Positions 8,050-16,609 of a stretch of DNA of 64,000 nt are shown here, piece by piece. The stretch is from assembly GCA_964489715.1 (NCBI GenBank), contig CAZBAK010000001.1:1-64000 (forward strand), given 5' to 3'. The notes beneath the pieces were generated by a model, which was given only the letters and a program-made list of their open reading frames with translations, was not told where the DNA came from and ran no database searches. Source of the stretch: Tissierella_A sp964489715. GTDB taxonomy: Bacteria > Bacillota > Clostridia > Tissierellales > Tissierellaceae. The position numbers and the translations under genes were made by a program. Numbering within the stretch: the stretch's first letter is position 1; every line of letters starts with the position of its first letter.

Positions 8050-8794
8050 ACTATCCTCATATGTGCTGATAGTATTTATAATTATTACTTGGCAGGTCTT
8101 ATCTCAGGCAGAAGTTATACCTTCCTATATGCTTCCATCTCCTGTGGAAGTTGTAAAGGCTTTTATAGGGGATTTCTCCCTACTGATGCATCATGCAAGG
8201 ATTACCTTGTTAGAAGCCTTTCTAGGACTTGCTATAGGCGTAATCTTTGGATTTCTTGTTGCAGTTGTAATGGATAGGTTTGACTTTTTATATAGGGCTA
8301 TTTATCCAATATTAGTTATAACACAAACTGTTCCAACAGTTGCAATAGCTCCACTATTAGTTCTGTGGCTAGGTTATGGTATAGCACCTAAAATAACACT
8401 TATTGTAATAGTTACATTTTTTCCAATTACAGTAGGGCTTTTAGATGGATTTGCATCAGCAGATAAAGACGCCATAAGATTGCTTCAGTCTATGGATGCA
8501 AGTAAGGGTCAAATATTTAAACATATTAAATTTCCAAGTTCCCTTCCTTACTTCTTTGCTTCTCTTAGAATATCAGCTTCTTATTCTATTGTAGGGGCAG
8601 TAATCTCAGAATGGCTTGGAGGCTTTAGTGGATTGGGAGTTTATATGACAAGGGTTAAGAAGTCTTATTCATTTGATAAGATGTTTGCAGTGATTTTATT
8701 TATATCTATAATAAGTTTATTGTTGATGAGCGGGGTAACGGTTTTACAAAAAGTAGCTATGCCCTGGCTAAAAGAAGAAAAATCAAAAATATAA
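8018..8794 (+). CDS. thiX: ABC permease for thiamine pyrimidine precursor (ThiX-like)
   Basis: A 258-residue inner-membrane permease of the SsuC/TauC/ThiX type with about six membrane spans. It has the YMLPSP motif near residue 37 and an EAA-type coupling loop (SMDASKGQIFKHIKFPSSLPYFFASLRI). It starts at TTG 8018, inside the end of the preceding gene, suggesting translational coupling. With ThiY and ThiZ it forms an importer. The TPP riboswitch and the NMT1/THI5-like binding protein point to hydroxymethyl- or formylamino-pyrimidine uptake. Confidence 0.87.
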   Translation: MTKSLRNITNKLSSYVLIVFIIITWQVLSQAEVIPSYMLPSPVEVVKAFIGDFSLLMHHARITLLEAFLGLAIGVIFGFLVAVVMDRFDFLYRAIYPILVITQTVPTVAIAPLLVLWLGYGIAPKITLIVIVTFFPITVGLLDGFASADKDAIRLLQSMDASKGQIFKHIKFPSSLPYFFASLRISASYSIVGAVISEWLGGFSGLGVYMTRVKKSYSFDKMFAVILFISIISLLLMSGVTVLQKVAMPWLKEEKSKI

Positions 8795-8809
8795 AAAAGG
8801 GGAATATAA

Positions 8810-9805
8810 ATGAAGGAAAAAAATATACTTTTAATATCTATCTTAACTTTAGCACTTATATTAACAGCTTGTAGTGGAAAAAATGAAGAAGCTGGAGAAG
8901 GTGGAAGTGAAATAAAACTTGTATTAGATTGGACGCCAAATACAAATCATACAGGACTCTACGTGGCCATGGAAAAAGGATATTTCAAGGAAAAGGGTCT
9001 AGATGTTGAAATAATCCAACCGCCAGAAGATGGTGCAACAGCTCTCGTAGCATCAGGAAAGGCTCAATTTGGTATTGATTTCCAAGATTATATAGCGCCA
9101 GCCTTTACAAGAGAAGATCCTCTTCCTGTTACAACAGTAGCAGCCTTAATACAGCATAATACATCAGGAATTATATCAAAAAAAGGCAGTGGAATAGAGA
9201 GTCCTAAGGGTATGAGTGGAAAAAGCTATGCAACTTGGGATCTAGCTGTTGAAAAGGAAATAATAAAATCTGTAGTAGAAAAAGATGGAGGCAGCTATGA
9301 AGATATAGAAATGATTCCAAGCACTGTTACAGATGTAGTAGCAGCCCTAAATACAGATATTGATGCTGTTTGGGTATTTTATGGATGGGATGGAATAGCA
9401 ACTGAAGTTCAGGGATTGGAAACTGATTATTTTGCATTTAAAGATATTCAACCAGTACTTGATTACTATAGTCCAATTTTAATTGGAAACAATGATTATC
9501 TTGAAAGCAATGAAGAAGAGACAAAAATGTTTTTAGAAGCTGTTGCAAAAGGCTATGAATATGCTATAGAAAATCCTGAAGATGCAGGAGAAATACTTTT
9601 AAAAGAAAATCCAGAACTAGACAGGGAATTAGTTATGGAAAGCCAGATCTACCTAGCAGATCAATATAAAGCTGAAGTAGAGCAGTGGGGATATATAGAT
9701 GGAGCTAGATGGGATGGCTTTTATGAATGGTTATTCGAAAACGATTTAATAGAAAGAGAGATTCCAAAGGGATACGGCTTTACCAATAAGTATCTTGGGG
9801 AATAA
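8810..9805 (+). CDS. thiY: Pyrimidine-precursor-binding lipoprotein (ThiY/NMT1-like)
   Basis: A 331-residue extracytoplasmic solute-binding lipoprotein. A signal peptide ends in the lipobox LTAC (Cys 21). The mature part opens with LVLDWTPNTNHTGLY, the hallmark of ThiY/NMT1-type proteins that bind the thiamine pyrimidine moiety, and continues with GYFKEKGLDVEI and a GTA-like ATALVASGKAQFGI motif. It lies between permease and ATPase genes in the TPP-riboswitch operon. A ribosome site AAAAAGGGG precedes the ATG. Confidence 0.92.
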   Translation: MKEKNILLISILTLALILTACSGKNEEAGEGGSEIKLVLDWTPNTNHTGLYVAMEKGYFKEKGLDVEIIQPPEDGATALVASGKAQFGIDFQDYIAPAFTREDPLPVTTVAALIQHNTSGIISKKGSGIESPKGMSGKSYATWDLAVEKEIIKSVVEKDGGSYEDIEMIPSTVTDVVAALNTDIDAVWVFYGWDGIATEVQGLETDYFAFKDIQPVLDYYSPILIGNNDYLESNEEETKMFLEAVAKGYEYAIENPEDAGEILLKENPELDRELVMESQIYLADQYKAEVEQWGYIDGARWDGFYEWLFENDLIEREIPKGYGFTNKYLGE

Positions 9806-9824
9806 AAATAAATAGGAGAGGTCT

Positions 9825-10571
9825 ATGAAGATAAAACTTAGAGCAGATAATATAACAAAACTATATGAAAGAAAAGAAGTAATAAAAAATATCTCCTTAG
9901 AATTATACCAGGGAGAACTTATATGCTTATTAGGAGTTAGTGGAGTAGGAAAGACTACGCTTTTTAATGTTTTATCTGGGATCTTACTTCCAGAAAAAGG
10001 TCAGGTGTATCTAGAAGATAGGGACATAACTGGACAAGCGGGACAAATCAGCTATATGCTACAAAAGGATTTATTGATGCCTTACAAGACAGTTGTAGAT
10101 AATGTGGCTCTTCCTCTAATTATAAGGGGAGAAAAAAAGAAAGAAGCTAAAAGAAAGGCCTCAGAAAAATTTAAGATCTTTGGAATAGATGGAACACAAG
10201 ATAAATATCCCCATGAATTATCTGGAGGTATGCGACAGAGAGCCGCCTTTCTTAGAACCTATCTCTTTTCACATGAAGTAGCTCTACTAGATGAACCCTT
10301 TAGTGCCTTAGACACTATAACCAAGAGCAGCATGCATGCTTGGTATTTAGATATAATGGACAAGATTAAACTATCTACCATCTTTATAACTCATGATATA
10401 GATGAAGCCATTCTCCTATCAGATCGTATTTATATTATGACAGGAATTCCTGGTCAAATAAGAGATGAGATAAGGATTGAAAATCCTAAACCTAGGGGAG
10501 AGGGTTTTTTATTGACGGATGATTTTATAAAGTATAAGAGACAAATTTTAAAGTTTTTAGATAACAACTAG
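9825..10571 (+). CDS. thiZ: ABC ATPase of the thiamine-precursor importer (ThiZ)
   Basis: A 248-residue nucleotide-binding subunit. Walker A is GVSGVGKTT at residues 37-45, the signature is LSGGMRQR, Walker B is VALLDEPF followed by SALD, and the switch histidine is in ITHDIDEA. It energises ThiX. The Q-loop (YMLQKDLLMPYKT) is of the SsuB/TauB/ThiZ subfamily. It is the last gene of the operon, followed at about 10649 by a hairpin. Confidence 0.9.
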   Translation: MKIKLRADNITKLYERKEVIKNISLELYQGELICLLGVSGVGKTTLFNVLSGILLPEKGQVYLEDRDITGQAGQISYMLQKDLLMPYKTVVDNVALPLIIRGEKKKEAKRKASEKFKIFGIDGTQDKYPHELSGGMRQRAAFLRTYLFSHEVALLDEPFSALDTITKSSMHAWYLDIMDKIKLSTIFITHDIDEAILLSDRIYIMTGIPGQIRDEIRIENPKPRGEGFLLTDDFIKYKRQILKFLDNN

Positions 10572-10648
10572 CATTTATCTAGCTAAAGTGATAAAGCTTG
10601 AAATTGGTCTAGTATTATGGTATTATATTTTAAATAAGTTTTACTTAA

Positions 10649-10690
10649 CAAGGCCCTTCTATAAAATTTATAGAAGGGCCTTGCTAAAAT
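10649..10690 (+). terminator. Terminator-like hairpin after thiZ
   Basis: Stem CAAGGCCCTTCTATAAA paired with its complement, loop ATTT. The T run after it is poor (TTGCTAAAAT), so read-through into the M20 hydrolase gene is possible. Confidence 0.65.
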
Positions 10691-10714
10691 ATTAATATGA
10701 AGAGGAGCTAAACT

Positions 10715-11953
10715 ATGAAGACAAAACTAGATAGAATAAAAAGTGATATTGAAAATCTTTCTAAATTTAACAAGACTCCAGGACAAGGACTTACAAGAAT
10801 GTCTTTTACGGATGAAGATAGAGGGGCAAGGGAATATATTAAAGAGCAAATGAAATCTTCAGGATTAAAAGTCTATGAAGATGCTGCTGGAACTATAGTT
10901 GGAAGGCTGGAAGGTAGTTTAGAAGATGGAGAAATTGTAATGATAGGTTCCCACTATGACTCTGTTAAAAACGGTGGAAATTTTGATGGACCAGCTGGAG
11001 TAGTAACAGCTCTTGAAATAGCCAGGGTCATGAAGGAAAATAATCTTAAGCCAAAGTATCCAGTTGAATTTATAGCTATGATAGAAGAAGAAGGAGGACG
11101 ATTTGGTGGAGGTCTCTTTGCTAGTCGTGCTATGGTGGGAAAGGTTAGTCGAGAAAGTTTAGATAACTACAAAGACAGTGATGGTATTTCTATAGCTAGT
11201 GCTATGAAGGACTTTGGCTTTGATCCTGACAAAATAGAAGAAGCAAGGAGAAGGCCAGAAGATTTAAAAGCTTTTTTAGAGCTTCATATTGAGCAGGGTC
11301 CAATACTAGAAAACAATAAAAAGGAAATAGGCATTGTAGAATATATAGTAGGGATAAATCAAATAGAAGTAATAGTAAGTGGAAGACCAGATCACGCTGG
11401 AACAACTCCAATGACAATGAGATCAGATGCCTTAGATGCAGCATCAAAAGTTATAAGCTCTATTAGTGATTTTGCAAAAGAAGCAGGAGAAGGAACAGTA
11501 GCAACTGTTGGAGTTTTAGAGATAAAACCAGGAGCTGCAAATATTGTACCTGGTCAAGTTAAGTTTTCAGTTGATATAAGATCTAAAAAAGATGAATGTA
11601 TAGAAGAAGTTAGGGAAAAGATAGAAAGTTCACTAAAGGATATTTGCAAGCTAAAGGGAACTGAATATAGTATTGAAGATAAAATGAGGGTTCTACCTAT
11701 AGAATTATCTAAGGAAATTATATCTAAATTAAATAAATATAGTGACGATTTAGGATTTAAAAGTCAGACCATGCTAAGTGGAGCAGGTCATGATGCAATG
11801 GTTATGGCAGGAATAACTGATGTGGGATTGGTATTTGTACCTAGTAAGGGGGGAAGAAGCCATTGCCCAGAAGAGTGGACAGACTATGAGGATCTTCAAA
11901 AGGGAGTAGAAATCCTCTGCGAGACAATAATAGATATTTCACAAGCAGAATAA
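10715..11953 (+). CDS. M20-family N-carbamoyl/ureido amidohydrolase
   Basis: A 412-residue zinc hydrolase of the HyuC / allantoate amidohydrolase / beta-ureidopropionase group. Metal ligands are visible: H80 (GSHYDSV), D91 (NFDGPAG), E125-E126 (MIEEEGG), H191 (LHIEQGP) and a C-terminal SHCPEEW histidine. PDHAGTTPM (H227) marks the lid domain. The family cleaves N-carbamoyl or N-formyl groups. It could act in ureido-compound breakdown linked to the purine locus. Because it follows thiXYZ it could instead be the deformylase (YlmB role) of thiamine-pyrimidine salvage. Substrate is unresolved. Confidence 0.85.
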   Translation: MKTKLDRIKSDIENLSKFNKTPGQGLTRMSFTDEDRGAREYIKEQMKSSGLKVYEDAAGTIVGRLEGSLEDGEIVMIGSHYDSVKNGGNFDGPAGVVTALEIARVMKENNLKPKYPVEFIAMIEEEGGRFGGGLFASRAMVGKVSRESLDNYKDSDGISIASAMKDFGFDPDKIEEARRRPEDLKAFLELHIEQGPILENNKKEIGIVEYIVGINQIEVIVSGRPDHAGTTPMTMRSDALDAASKVISSISDFAKEAGEGTVATVGVLEIKPGAANIVPGQVKFSVDIRSKKDECIEEVREKIESSLKDICKLKGTEYSIEDKMRVLPIELSKEIISKLNKYSDDLGFKSQTMLSGAGHDAMVMAGITDVGLVFVPSKGGRSHCPEEWTDYEDLQKGVEILCETIIDISQAE

Positions 11954-11958
11954 TATTG

Positions 11959-12005
11959 AAAAGACATGTAAAAGTTAGTAATTTACTTTTACATGTCTTT
12001 TTTTT
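11959..12005 (+). terminator. Rho-independent terminator
   Basis: Stem AAGACATGTAAAAGT with its complement and a long T run, directly after the M20 hydrolase gene. Confidence 0.92.
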
Positions 12006-12099
12006 GTAAAAAATAAAATGTTTCAATTAATTTGTCACAAAGCCCCTATCCAATTCGTTGATATAGTATAGAAGAAAAGATATAAAAGGGGGTTAGGGT

Positions 12100-12507
12100 A
12101 TGTCAATTATAATTAATAGAAATACTGGCTGGAATGCTTGGTTTTTAGGGATTCAAATAATAGTAAATGGAGAAAAAGTAAATACAATTGAAGAAAACAA
12201 AAGCATGGAAATTGATCTAGATAATCAAAAAGCCTTATTAAAAGTTCAACAATTTGGAATCGAAAGTAAGGAGATAGAAGTTAAAGATGGGGATGTTTTA
12301 GAAATAAAGTCATCCTGGTGGTATAGAAGAGTAATACCTATAATGATAATTATACAAATTGTAAGCTTTTCTTTTACAAACTTAGAAAATAGATTAGCTA
12401 GTTTGATGTATATAACCATGTCCATTATTATTCTTTCAGTCATTATTTTTAGTCTTATATTTTTAAATGGATTTAAGATTGAAACCCTGGATAGAAACAA
12501 AGAATAA
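12100..12507 (+). CDS. Two-span membrane protein, unknown
   Basis: A 135-residue protein that starts at ATG 12100 behind AAAAGGGGG. The first about 70 residues look like a small soluble beta-rich domain. Two hydrophobic spans follow, at about residues 78-94 and 99-124. No known motif was recognised. A compact GC-rich hairpin follows the stop codon, so it is probably a single-gene transcript. The function is unknown. Confidence 0.6.
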   Translation: MSIIINRNTGWNAWFLGIQIIVNGEKVNTIEENKSMEIDLDNQKALLKVQQFGIESKEIEVKDGDVLEIKSSWWYRRVIPIMIIIQIVSFSFTNLENRLASLMYITMSIIILSVIIFSLIFLNGFKIETLDRNKE

Positions 12508-12509
12508 AG

Positions 12510-12540
12510 TAGGGGAGACCTGAGGTCTCCCCTATATTAG
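12510..12540 (+). terminator. Probable terminator
   Basis: Perfect 11-bp stem TAGGGGAGACC with its complement, loop TGA. The tail is only weakly T-rich. Confidence 0.7.
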
Positions 12541-12632
12541 ACTAGTTACAAACTTCAAGCTAAAAAAGTATAATCATGAAATCTTTTAGATATAAATTGC
12601 TTTAAAGCATGTTTTTTATAACTAATAGGGTA

Positions 12633-12687
12633 TAGATATCTAAAGAGGTGATTGAAATGATTGATATTACTAATTGGATAGAAGACG
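12633..12687 (+). repeat. 55-bp contig-end duplicate, copy 1
   Basis: These 55 bases before the N gap are identical to 12788-12842 after it, and each copy abuts the gap or contig edge exactly. This is the signature of two contigs overlapping by one k-mer (k=55) rather than a biological repeat. The gap probably has zero or negative real length. Both copies contain the mscS ribosome site and ATG. Confidence 0.9.
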
Positions 12688-12787
12688 NNNNNNNNNNNNN
12701 NNNNNNNNNNNNNNNNNNNNNNNNNNNNNNNNNNNNNNNNNNNNNNNNNNNNNNNNNNNNNNNNNNNNNNNNNNNNNNNNNNNNNNN
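12688..12787. other. 100-N assembly gap
   Basis: A run of exactly 100 N, a conventional placeholder of unknown length. The flanking 55-bp duplication suggests no sequence is actually missing. Confidence 0.95.
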
Positions 12788-12842
12788 TAGATATCTAAAG
12801 AGGTGATTGAAATGATTGATATTACTAATTGGATAGAAGACG
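12788..12842 (+). repeat. 55-bp contig-end duplicate, copy 2
   Basis: Identical to 12633-12687. This copy is contiguous with the mscS coding region and should be taken as the real one. Confidence 0.9.
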
Positions 12843-13734
12843 AACTACTTATAACACCAGATCTACAGATCCAGATTCTAAAAACACTAGCTATAATAAT
12901 AATAGTAAGTTTAATATACTTTTTCATCAGAAAAATCCTATATAACACAATAGAAGATAATAAGGTGTATTATAAAATAAAAAAACTACTTCCTATCTTA
13001 TGGTTATAGTAGCTATTTTGCTGGTAGGTAGAGTCTGGTTTCAAGGTGTCCGATCATTGGCCACATTTATTGGACTATTTTCAGCTGCACTAGCTATTGT
13101 AATGAAGGATGTTATATTAAATATAGCAGGCTGGGTTTATATAATCATCAAATCACCCTTTAGTGTTGGAGATAGAATAGAAATAAATGGTATATCAGGT
13201 GATGTTATTGATGTTCAGGTTTTTTCCTTTACATTAATGGAGATAAGAAATTGGGTTGATGCAGATCAAAGTACAGGAAGAATAGTTTTTATACCCAATG
13301 TTATGATATTTAATAAGGCTCTTTTAAACTATAGTAAAGGTATACCCTATGTATGGAATGAAATACCTATAGCTGTTCCCCTTGAAAGCAATTGGAAAAG
13401 GGCTAAGTGTATCTTAAAGGATATAGGGGACAAGTATGGTGAAGTCATTAGTTCAGAGGCAGAAGAAAGTATAAAAGAAGCTTCTAAAAAATTTAGCCTC
13501 TATAACGCCCAATTAGAACCCACTGTCTATACTAAGATAGATCCAGATTCCTCCAGTATAATTTTAACTATAAGATATATGTGCTCCTATAGGAATAGAA
13601 GAGCTAGTGCTGAAAAAATATATGAAGACATTCTAGAAGAATTTATGAAGCATGAAGATGTTGAATTTGCTTATCCAACTCAAATTGTATATACAGAGGA
13701 TGAAAAAAACAGAATAATAAATTCTCGTTTTTAA
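12812..13734 (+). pseudogene. MscS-type mechanosensitive channel, frameshifted
   Basis: The gene begins at ATG 12812 behind AAAGAGG and reads 65 codons in one frame, to a stop at 13007. The homologous reading resumes in another frame at about 13000 and continues to 13734. Joined, the two parts give a small-conductance mechanosensitive channel: an N-terminal span, the pore helix with AIVMKDVILNIAGWVYIIIKSPFSVGDRIEINGISGDV, then the beta domain. A one-base deletion near 12997-13003 explains the break. It lies about 200 bases from a contig end, so a sequencing or assembly error is as likely as a true pseudogene. Confidence 0.7.
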
Positions 13735-13766
13735 TTTTAAATTTTATTATAAAAGATTTGACTTTA

Positions 13767-13804
13767 AAATAAGAATAAAGATAGTATATCTTTATTCTTA
13801 TTTT
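13767..13804 (+). terminator. Bidirectional terminator
   Basis: Perfect stem AAAATAAGAATAAAGATA with its complement around a GTA loop. T-rich on both strands, it separates the convergent mscS and DUF2188-like genes. Confidence 0.88.
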
Positions 13805-13808
13805 GATC

Positions 13809-14183
13809 TTAGGGCTTTTTACCATTTCTTGGTTTTTTAGGTTTATCATGGACAATGATTTTACTTTCTTCTTCTTCACTTATTTCTCTTGCTTTTTTTA
13901 AAGATGCTTCTTTAGAATCACATATATAACTTGCTTTTTTACTACCTTCTTTTAAAACTTCCCATTTGCCCTTGTGTGGTATTATATGTTGATCTTCTCC
14001 ATTAGAATTCTCAACCTTTTTCCTAATAGCCCATTCTTTAGCTTGAGTAATAGCTATAGCAATAGATCTTGGTTCGTCAAAATCATCCTGTAAAAGTGAA
14101 TTTGCTATTTCTATAGCCTTATTTCTTGTTGATTTTTCCAAATTTTTCATTGAATCTGGATAGTTTTCTTCGGTCCAAGACAC
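13809..14183 (-). CDS. DUF2188-type small basic protein
   Basis: The start is set at GTG (complement of 14181-14183) because AGGAGG lies 6 bases upstream of it; an in-frame ATG at 14210 precedes that ribosome site. The 124-residue product begins MSWTEENYPDSMKN. The C-terminal part (IIPHKGKWEVLKEGSKKA, then the KKAREIS segment) matches DUF2188, a short domain in small bacterial proteins of unknown function. The end is rich in Lys and Pro. The gene is convergent with mscS and separated from it by a bidirectional terminator. Confidence 0.7.
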   Translation of the reverse strand: MSWTEENYPDSMKNLEKSTRNKAIEIANSLLQDDFDEPRSIAIAITQAKEWAIRKKVENSNGEDQHIIPHKGKWEVLKEGSKKASYICDSKEASLKKAREISEEEESKIIVHDKPKKPRNGKKP

Positions 14184-14319
14184 AAAAATCCTCCTAACAT
14201 AAATGTCCATTTAATAAACATTTACCCGTTAAAAAATTTAAATAACTGAAATTTAGAAAGTTTTAGATTTAAGTCTTTAGGGTAAGATAAGATTAATAGG
14301 ATATAAGGAGGCGTTTTAT

Positions 14320-14742
14320 ATGTTATATTTTGCTTATGCAAGCAACTTAAGTAAAGAGTACATGCTATCTAGATGTCCAGAGGCAGTTCCTATAAAGAAA
14401 GTAAGTTTAAAGGATTTTGCTTTAACCTTCAATGAATTGGCAGATATTGTAGCAGAAAATGGAAAAGAGGTTCTAGGTGCCCTCTATGTTATATCTAAAG
14501 AAGAATTAGAAATACTTGATACTTTAGAAGGCTATCCTGACCTTTATGACAGAATGATAGTAGAGGTAGTTGATGAAAACAATAATACTTATGATGCAAT
14601 AGCATATACTATGATAGAAAAAGACTTGCAAAATCCGCCAGATCATTACTATAAATTGCTTTTAGAAGGATATAAAAATTGGGGTCTAGATATGGAAAAG
14701 TTAAAAGAAGCTAAAGATGAGACATTAGAAAAAAGAGAGTAG
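14320..14742 (+). CDS. Gamma-glutamylcyclotransferase-fold (AIG2-like) protein
   Basis: A 140-residue protein with the family's N-terminal YFAYASNLS motif (the glycine-equivalent loop that holds the gamma-glutamyl moiety), then VLGALYVIS and LDTLEGYP. A Glu near residue 74 in the last segment is the usual general base. Family members cyclise gamma-glutamyl amines or peptides to 5-oxoproline. The natural substrate here is unknown. It ends 8 bases before the next gene, so they are probably cotranscribed. Confidence 0.82.
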   Translation: MLYFAYASNLSKEYMLSRCPEAVPIKKVSLKDFALTFNELADIVAENGKEVLGALYVISKEELEILDTLEGYPDLYDRMIVEVVDENNNTYDAIAYTMIEKDLQNPPDHYYKLLLEGYKNWGLDMEKLKEAKDETLEKRE

Positions 14743-14750
14743 GTTACTAT

Positions 14751-15074
14751 ATGAAGAGATTTTTTAAATTATCTTTTTTACTTGTTATCTTGATAGGTCT
14801 TTTAACAGGGTGTGTTCCTGGTGACGGATCCTATACAATGATAAATCCTGCTGGGTTTTTATCAGGCATATGGCATGGTTGGATAGCACCTATATCTTTA
14901 GTATTTTCCTTATTTGGAGGGACTAGTGGTATATATGAAAGTATAAATACCGGATTTTTTTATGATTTTGGTTTTTATATGGCTATAATAAGTGGTTTTG
15001 GTGGTATATCACTTTCAAGAAAGAATAGAAAAAAATATAAAGATAGGAGATCCTATAGAGATAAGAGATATTAA
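14751..15074 (+). CDS. Small membrane lipoprotein, unknown
   Basis: A 107-residue protein with a signal sequence ending in the lipobox LTGC (Cys near residue 21). It has further hydrophobic stretches at about 45-60 and 75-90, and a very basic tail (RKNRKKYKDRR type). The GIWHGWIAPISLVFSLF segment is shared by small uncharacterised Firmicute membrane proteins. It overlaps no neighbour and ends in a bidirectional terminator shared with metQ. The function is unknown. Confidence 0.65.
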   Translation: MKRFFKLSFLLVILIGLLTGCVPGDGSYTMINPAGFLSGIWHGWIAPISLVFSLFGGTSGIYESINTGFFYDFGFYMAIISGFGGISLSRKNRKKYKDRRSYRDKRY

Positions 15075-15083
15075 AAGAGATAT

Positions 15084-15122
15084 AAAAAGATTAAGTTCTA
15101 GGCTAGAACTTAATCTTTTTTA
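15084..15122 (+). terminator. Bidirectional terminator between convergent genes
   Basis: Stem AAAAAGATTAAGTTCTA with its complement, loop GGC. A/T-rich on both sides, it can serve the plus-strand lipoprotein gene and the minus-strand metNIQ operon. Confidence 0.9.
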
Positions 15123-15131
15123 TTTGTCTCT

Positions 15132-15947
15132 TTAAAATGCTGGAACTACGCCACCATCATAATTGTCTTCTATAAACTTTTTTACTTTATCAGATTGTAA
15201 GTGTTTTAAAAGTGTTTTAAACTTTTCGTCTTCTGCATCTTCGCTTCTAACTGCTATTATATTGGCATATGGTGATTCTTCTCCTTCAATTATAAGACCA
15301 TCTTCCACAGGGTTTAAACCAGCATCTATAGCATAGTTTCCATTTATAACAGCTGCATCAACATCCTGTAGGGCTTGAGGTATGATCTCTGCTTGAAGTG
15401 CAGAAAACTTTAAGTTTTTAGGATTGCTTGTTATATCTCTTTCTGTAGCATTTAATCCTGCATCTTTATCTACTTCTATAAGGCCGTTAGCCTCTAAAAG
15501 TATAAGAGCTCTAGCTCCATTTACATTGTCACTTGGTATAGCTATTTCTGCTCCATCTTCAATTTCATCTAAAGAATTTAAACTTTCACTATATAGAGCC
15601 ATAGGTTCAACATGAACATTTCCTATAGAAACTAGATCGTAACCTTCTTCATCAACCATATCTTTTAGGTAGGGCTCATGTTGGAAGAAGTTGGCATCTA
15701 GATCTTCTTGTTCTAGTGCTACATTTGGTGTAACATAATCCGTAAATTCTTTTATATCTAGGTCTATTCCATCTTCTTTTAAATCATCTTTAATAAGTTC
15801 TAAGATTTTAAAGTGAGGATCTGGAGTAGCTCCTATTTTAATAACAGTTAATTCCTCTGCTGAATCTTCTCCTGAATCGCTAGAACATCCAGTGAAAAGT
15901 GATAATGATAATACAATAACCAATAATATTATTGATGTCTTTTTCAT
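15132..15947 (-). CDS. metQ: Methionine-binding lipoprotein MetQ
   Basis: A 271-residue NlpA/MetQ-family binding lipoprotein with signal peptide and lipobox FTGC (Cys near 20). It has the typical IKIGATPDPHFKIL opening, then DANFFQHEPYLKDM and VNGARALILLEANGLI. It delivers methionine to MetNI at the membrane. It is the last gene of metN-metI-metQ on the minus strand; the Met-specific T-box upstream supports methionine as the ligand. Confidence 0.94.
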   Translation of the reverse strand: MKKTSIILLVIVLSLSLFTGCSSDSGEDSAEELTVIKIGATPDPHFKILELIKDDLKEDGIDLDIKEFTDYVTPNVALEQEDLDANFFQHEPYLKDMVDEEGYDLVSIGNVHVEPMALYSESLNSLDEIEDGAEIAIPSDNVNGARALILLEANGLIEVDKDAGLNATERDITSNPKNLKFSALQAEIIPQALQDVDAAVINGNYAIDAGLNPVEDGLIIEGEESPYANIIAVRSEDAEDEKFKTLLKHLQSDKVKKFIEDNYDGGVVPAF

Positions 15948-15964
15948 TTTTATTCCCCCATTTT

Positions 15965-16609
15965 TTATTTTTTATCTATTTTTAACATAAGCTTGTTACC
16001 TAAAAATTGAATTCCTTGAACCAGTACTATTATCAATATGAGAGCTATATACATAACATGTGTTTCACCGGTTTTGTAAAGTCCGTATCTTATAGCAACT
16101 TCTCCCAGGCCACCTCCTCCAATAGCACCTGCCATGGCAGAGTAGCCAATTATATTTATTATTACTAGGGTTATTCCAGATACTATGGAGGGAAGAGCTT
16201 CAGGTATAAGAACATACCTTATAGTTTCCCATACGCTGGAACCAATAGATTGGCTCATCTCTATTAGGCCTCTATCAATCTCTCTAAAACTTCCTTCCAT
16301 GATTCTTGCTACAAAGGGTGCAGCAGCTATAGAAAGTGGAACTATTGCAGCAGTAGTACCTATGATTTTATTAACTAGTAATCTTGAAAGTGGAAAGACC
16401 ACTATCATAAGTATAATAAAAGGAATAGATCTCAATATATTTATTATTCCATCTAGGAAGCTATTAAAAGTAGGCTTTGGCCATATTCCATCTACTTCAG
16501 TTATAACAAGTAGAAGGCCAAGTGGAAAACCTATTAAGAGTGAAAAAATAGTTGAAAGAGATACCATGTATAAAGTTTGAAGTGTAGCTTCTAAAAATAA
16601 CTCTTCCAT
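15965..16609 (-). CDS. metI: Methionine ABC permease MetI
   Basis: A 214-residue permease with five hydrophobic segments and the coupling segment IEMSQSIGSSVWETIRYVLIPEALPSI. SAMAGAIGGGGLGEVAIRYGL is the conserved C-terminal stretch of MetI. Its ATG directly follows the metN stop codon, so translation is coupled. Confidence 0.94.
   Translation of the reverse strand: MEELFLEATLQTLYMVSLSTIFSLLIGFPLGLLLVITEVDGIWPKPTFNSFLDGIINILRSIPFIILMIVVFPLSRLLVNKIIGTTAAIVPLSIAAAPFVARIMEGSFREIDRGLIEMSQSIGSSVWETIRYVLIPEALPSIVSGITLVIINIIGYSAMAGAIGGGGLGEVAIRYGLYKTGETHVMYIALILIIVLVQGIQFLGNKLMLKIDKK

Noticed and set aside
12633..12842. Direct 55-bp repeat that could mark a mobile element or duplication
   Set aside because: The copies abut the assembly gap or contig edge exactly and have a k-mer-like length, which fits contig overlap better than biology.
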